NCBI RefSeq assembly: GCF_900176435.1
Contig: NZ_FWYE01000003.1
Span: forward strand, 145,368-209,367
Origin: Picrophilus oshimae DSM 9789
Lineage (GTDB): Archaea; Thermoplasmatota; Thermoplasmata; Thermoplasmatales; Thermoplasmataceae
Length of the DNA stretch: 64,000 nt
Direction of reading: 5' to 3'
A program made the position numbers and the translations under genes. Under the pieces are notes generated by a model, which searched no databases, was not told where the DNA came from, and saw nothing but the letters and a program-made list of their open reading frames with translations. Positions 63,024 through 64,000 of this stretch are shown here, piece after piece (the stretch's first letter is position 1; each line of letters opens with the position of its first letter).

Positions 63024-64000
63024 ATGGTAATGAATAGCAAAGCAAGGATTATAATAGCAGTGGTGGTTGTAATAATAATTATAGTAGCAGGATTTTCTTT
63101 TGCTTTACTGTACCATCCAAAGAAGGTTGAGACAGCACATGTATTTACGGACACGGCCCAAACCATGGCGCCTGGCTCCCTTGATCCTGCGAGCGGCTTT
63201 TTTACAACCAACGGACCATTATTTGCCGCAATTTTTAATACATTACTGGAATTCAATGGCTCAAGCGCAACCCAGGTCGTTCCAGTTCTTGCACAGCATG
63301 TTTATAATCACAATGATCAGAACTATACATTTGATATATGGAGCTTTGCAAAATTCAGTAACAATGAACCATTGAATGCAACATCTGTATGGTTTTCATT
63401 CTACCGCGGCATAGTAATGGGTCAGGGCCCCTACGTTGCAGACTACCCTGGAATATTATTCAATGCTACAAACGAGGGAATAACAGGTATATCATTACCA
63501 TGGGGATTAAGGGCAGCACTGGTAAATGCAGGTTATTCATTAACAGGCAATTTAACAGAACAGTACAAGCAGGCTGCAGTTGATCTTGATAATATATTAT
63601 CAAACTTCAATTACAATGCAACAGAGATGAAGGTCATGGAGTATAAAGACCAGGCAGTTGTTGTAAACTCAAATGACAATGTGACAATAAACACAATGAA
63701 ACCATATCCATTCCTGTTACAGGATATAGCAGGCTGGTGGGGTGATATATTATATCCAGGATACATTGATGAGCATGGGGGTGTTGTTTACAATACTCAA
63801 AACTCATATATAAATAATAATGGTGCAATAGGCTCAGGTCCATACACAATAAAGAGTGTATCATCCGGTCTAAGCACCATAGTTCTTGTAAAGAATCCAA
63901 ACTACTGGGTAAATGGCCATGCATCACAGATACCTGCAATAGCACAGCCAGCACACATACCGGAGATAGTAATAAAATACGGATTATCACATACAGACCG
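63024..64000 (+). CDS. Peptide/oligosaccharide ABC transporter substrate-binding protein, 3' end missing
   Basis: An open frame from ATG 63024 (or 63030) to the window end; the stop is outside. The N-terminal membrane anchor (about 9-28, ARIIIAVVVVIIIIVAGF) is followed by a large outside domain. Family-5 substrate-binding features are visible: DTAQTMAPGSLDPASGFF near 42-59, then FNTLLEFNG, the WSFAKFSNNEPLNATSVWFSF block near 112-132 and IGSGPYTIKSVSSG near 273-286, followed by a KNPNYW strand. Such proteins bind peptides, or often sugars in archaea. Anchoring by a membrane helix instead of a lipobox fits archaea. Confidence 0.87.
   Translation, partial: MVMNSKARIIIAVVVVIIIIVAGFSFALLYHPKKVETAHVFTDTAQTMAPGSLDPASGFFTTNGPLFAAIFNTLLEFNGSSATQVVPVLAQHVYNHNDQNYTFDIWSFAKFSNNEPLNATSVWFSFYRGIVMGQGPYVADYPGILFNATNEGITGISLPWGLRAALVNAGYSLTGNLTEQYKQAAVDLDNILSNFNYNATEMKVMEYKDQAVVVNSNDNVTINTMKPYPFLLQDIAGWWGDILYPGYIDEHGGVVYNTQNSYINNNGAIGSGPYTIKSVSSGLSTIVLVKNPNYWVNGHASQIPAIAQPAHIPEIVIKYGLSHTD

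Overview
The window looks like chromosome of a thermoacidophilic euryarchaeon of the order Thermoplasmatales, and most resembles Picrophilus. The DNA is AT-rich, with strong use of AGG/AGA for Arg and ATA for Ile. Gaps between genes are short and AT-rich, and many genes have a TATA-like box about 25 bp before the ATG, as expected for leaderless transcripts. Marker genes are archaeal: EF-1beta with its zinc-ribbon partner, a PIN/KH-domain ATPase, archaeal-size GlyRS, a Tat-targeted Rieske/cytochrome b complex, split glycine decarboxylase PA/PB, class II HMG-CoA reductase, Y-family polymerase, and many major-facilitator transporters. The genus is inferred from memory of gene content, not from a search.

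Layout. 1-5.7 kb: end of a SufD-like gene, glyS with a CBS-domain gene, a 2-hydroxyacid dehydrogenase, a 45-residue Cys-rich microprotein, and a UPF0173 hydrolase. 5.8-9.1 kb: three-gene molybdenum hydroxylase operon (FAD, 2Fe-2S, Mo subunits). 9.1-15.6 kb: two metallo-beta-lactamase-fold hydrolases, SfsA, an MFS carrier, a frameshifted dienelactone hydrolase, small membrane proteins and hypotheticals. 15.6-19.9 kb: tatC-tatA divergent from a respiratory operon (Rieske, cytochrome b, three small membrane proteins). 19.9-27.8 kb: SIS sugar isomerase, degenerate KaiC-like protein coupled to a membrane glycosyltransferase, CoaBC, and an HMG-CoA reductase/TPR/hydrolase operon. 28-38 kb: tRNA-Arg, DedA with two MFS carriers, a DtxR-type regulator, divergent pirin and HxlR regulator, dehydrogenases, and an MFS gene with one in-frame stop. 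38-48 kb: nitrilase, three tiny coiled-coil genes, DNA polymerase IV, ClC, a 53-residue gene abutting tRNA-Ser, PIN/KH ATPase, Nramp-like transporter. 48-53 kb: zinc-ribbon/EF-1beta/glycosyltransferase operon, phosphohexomutase, CDP-alcohol transferase and glycosyltransferase. 53-64 kb: an MFS gene broken by a 32-bp tandem duplication, a 600-bp gap with a 31-bp direct repeat, gcvPA-gcvPB, DMT carrier, Rieske ferredoxin, acetoacetyl-CoA synthetase-like enzyme, MarR regulator, NADH dehydrogenase-like flavoprotein and the start of a peptide-binding protein.

Working together. Tat is needed to export folded Rieske protein and sits beside the operon that encodes it. Envelope polysaccharide or lipid functions recur (three glycosyltransferases, phosphohexomutase, SIS isomerase, CDP-alcohol transferase, HMG-CoA reductase). 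Metal homeostasis is hinted at by a DtxR-family regulator and a perfect DtxR-type palindrome before the Nramp-like gene.

Three loci carry disrupting changes (dienelactone hydrolase and two MFS genes). I saw no insertion sequence, integrase, true CRISPR array, restriction or toxin genes. The most original signals are the unlisted microproteins, the degenerate KaiC/glycosyltransferase pair, the mRNA-tRNA abutment, and the operator-like repeats.
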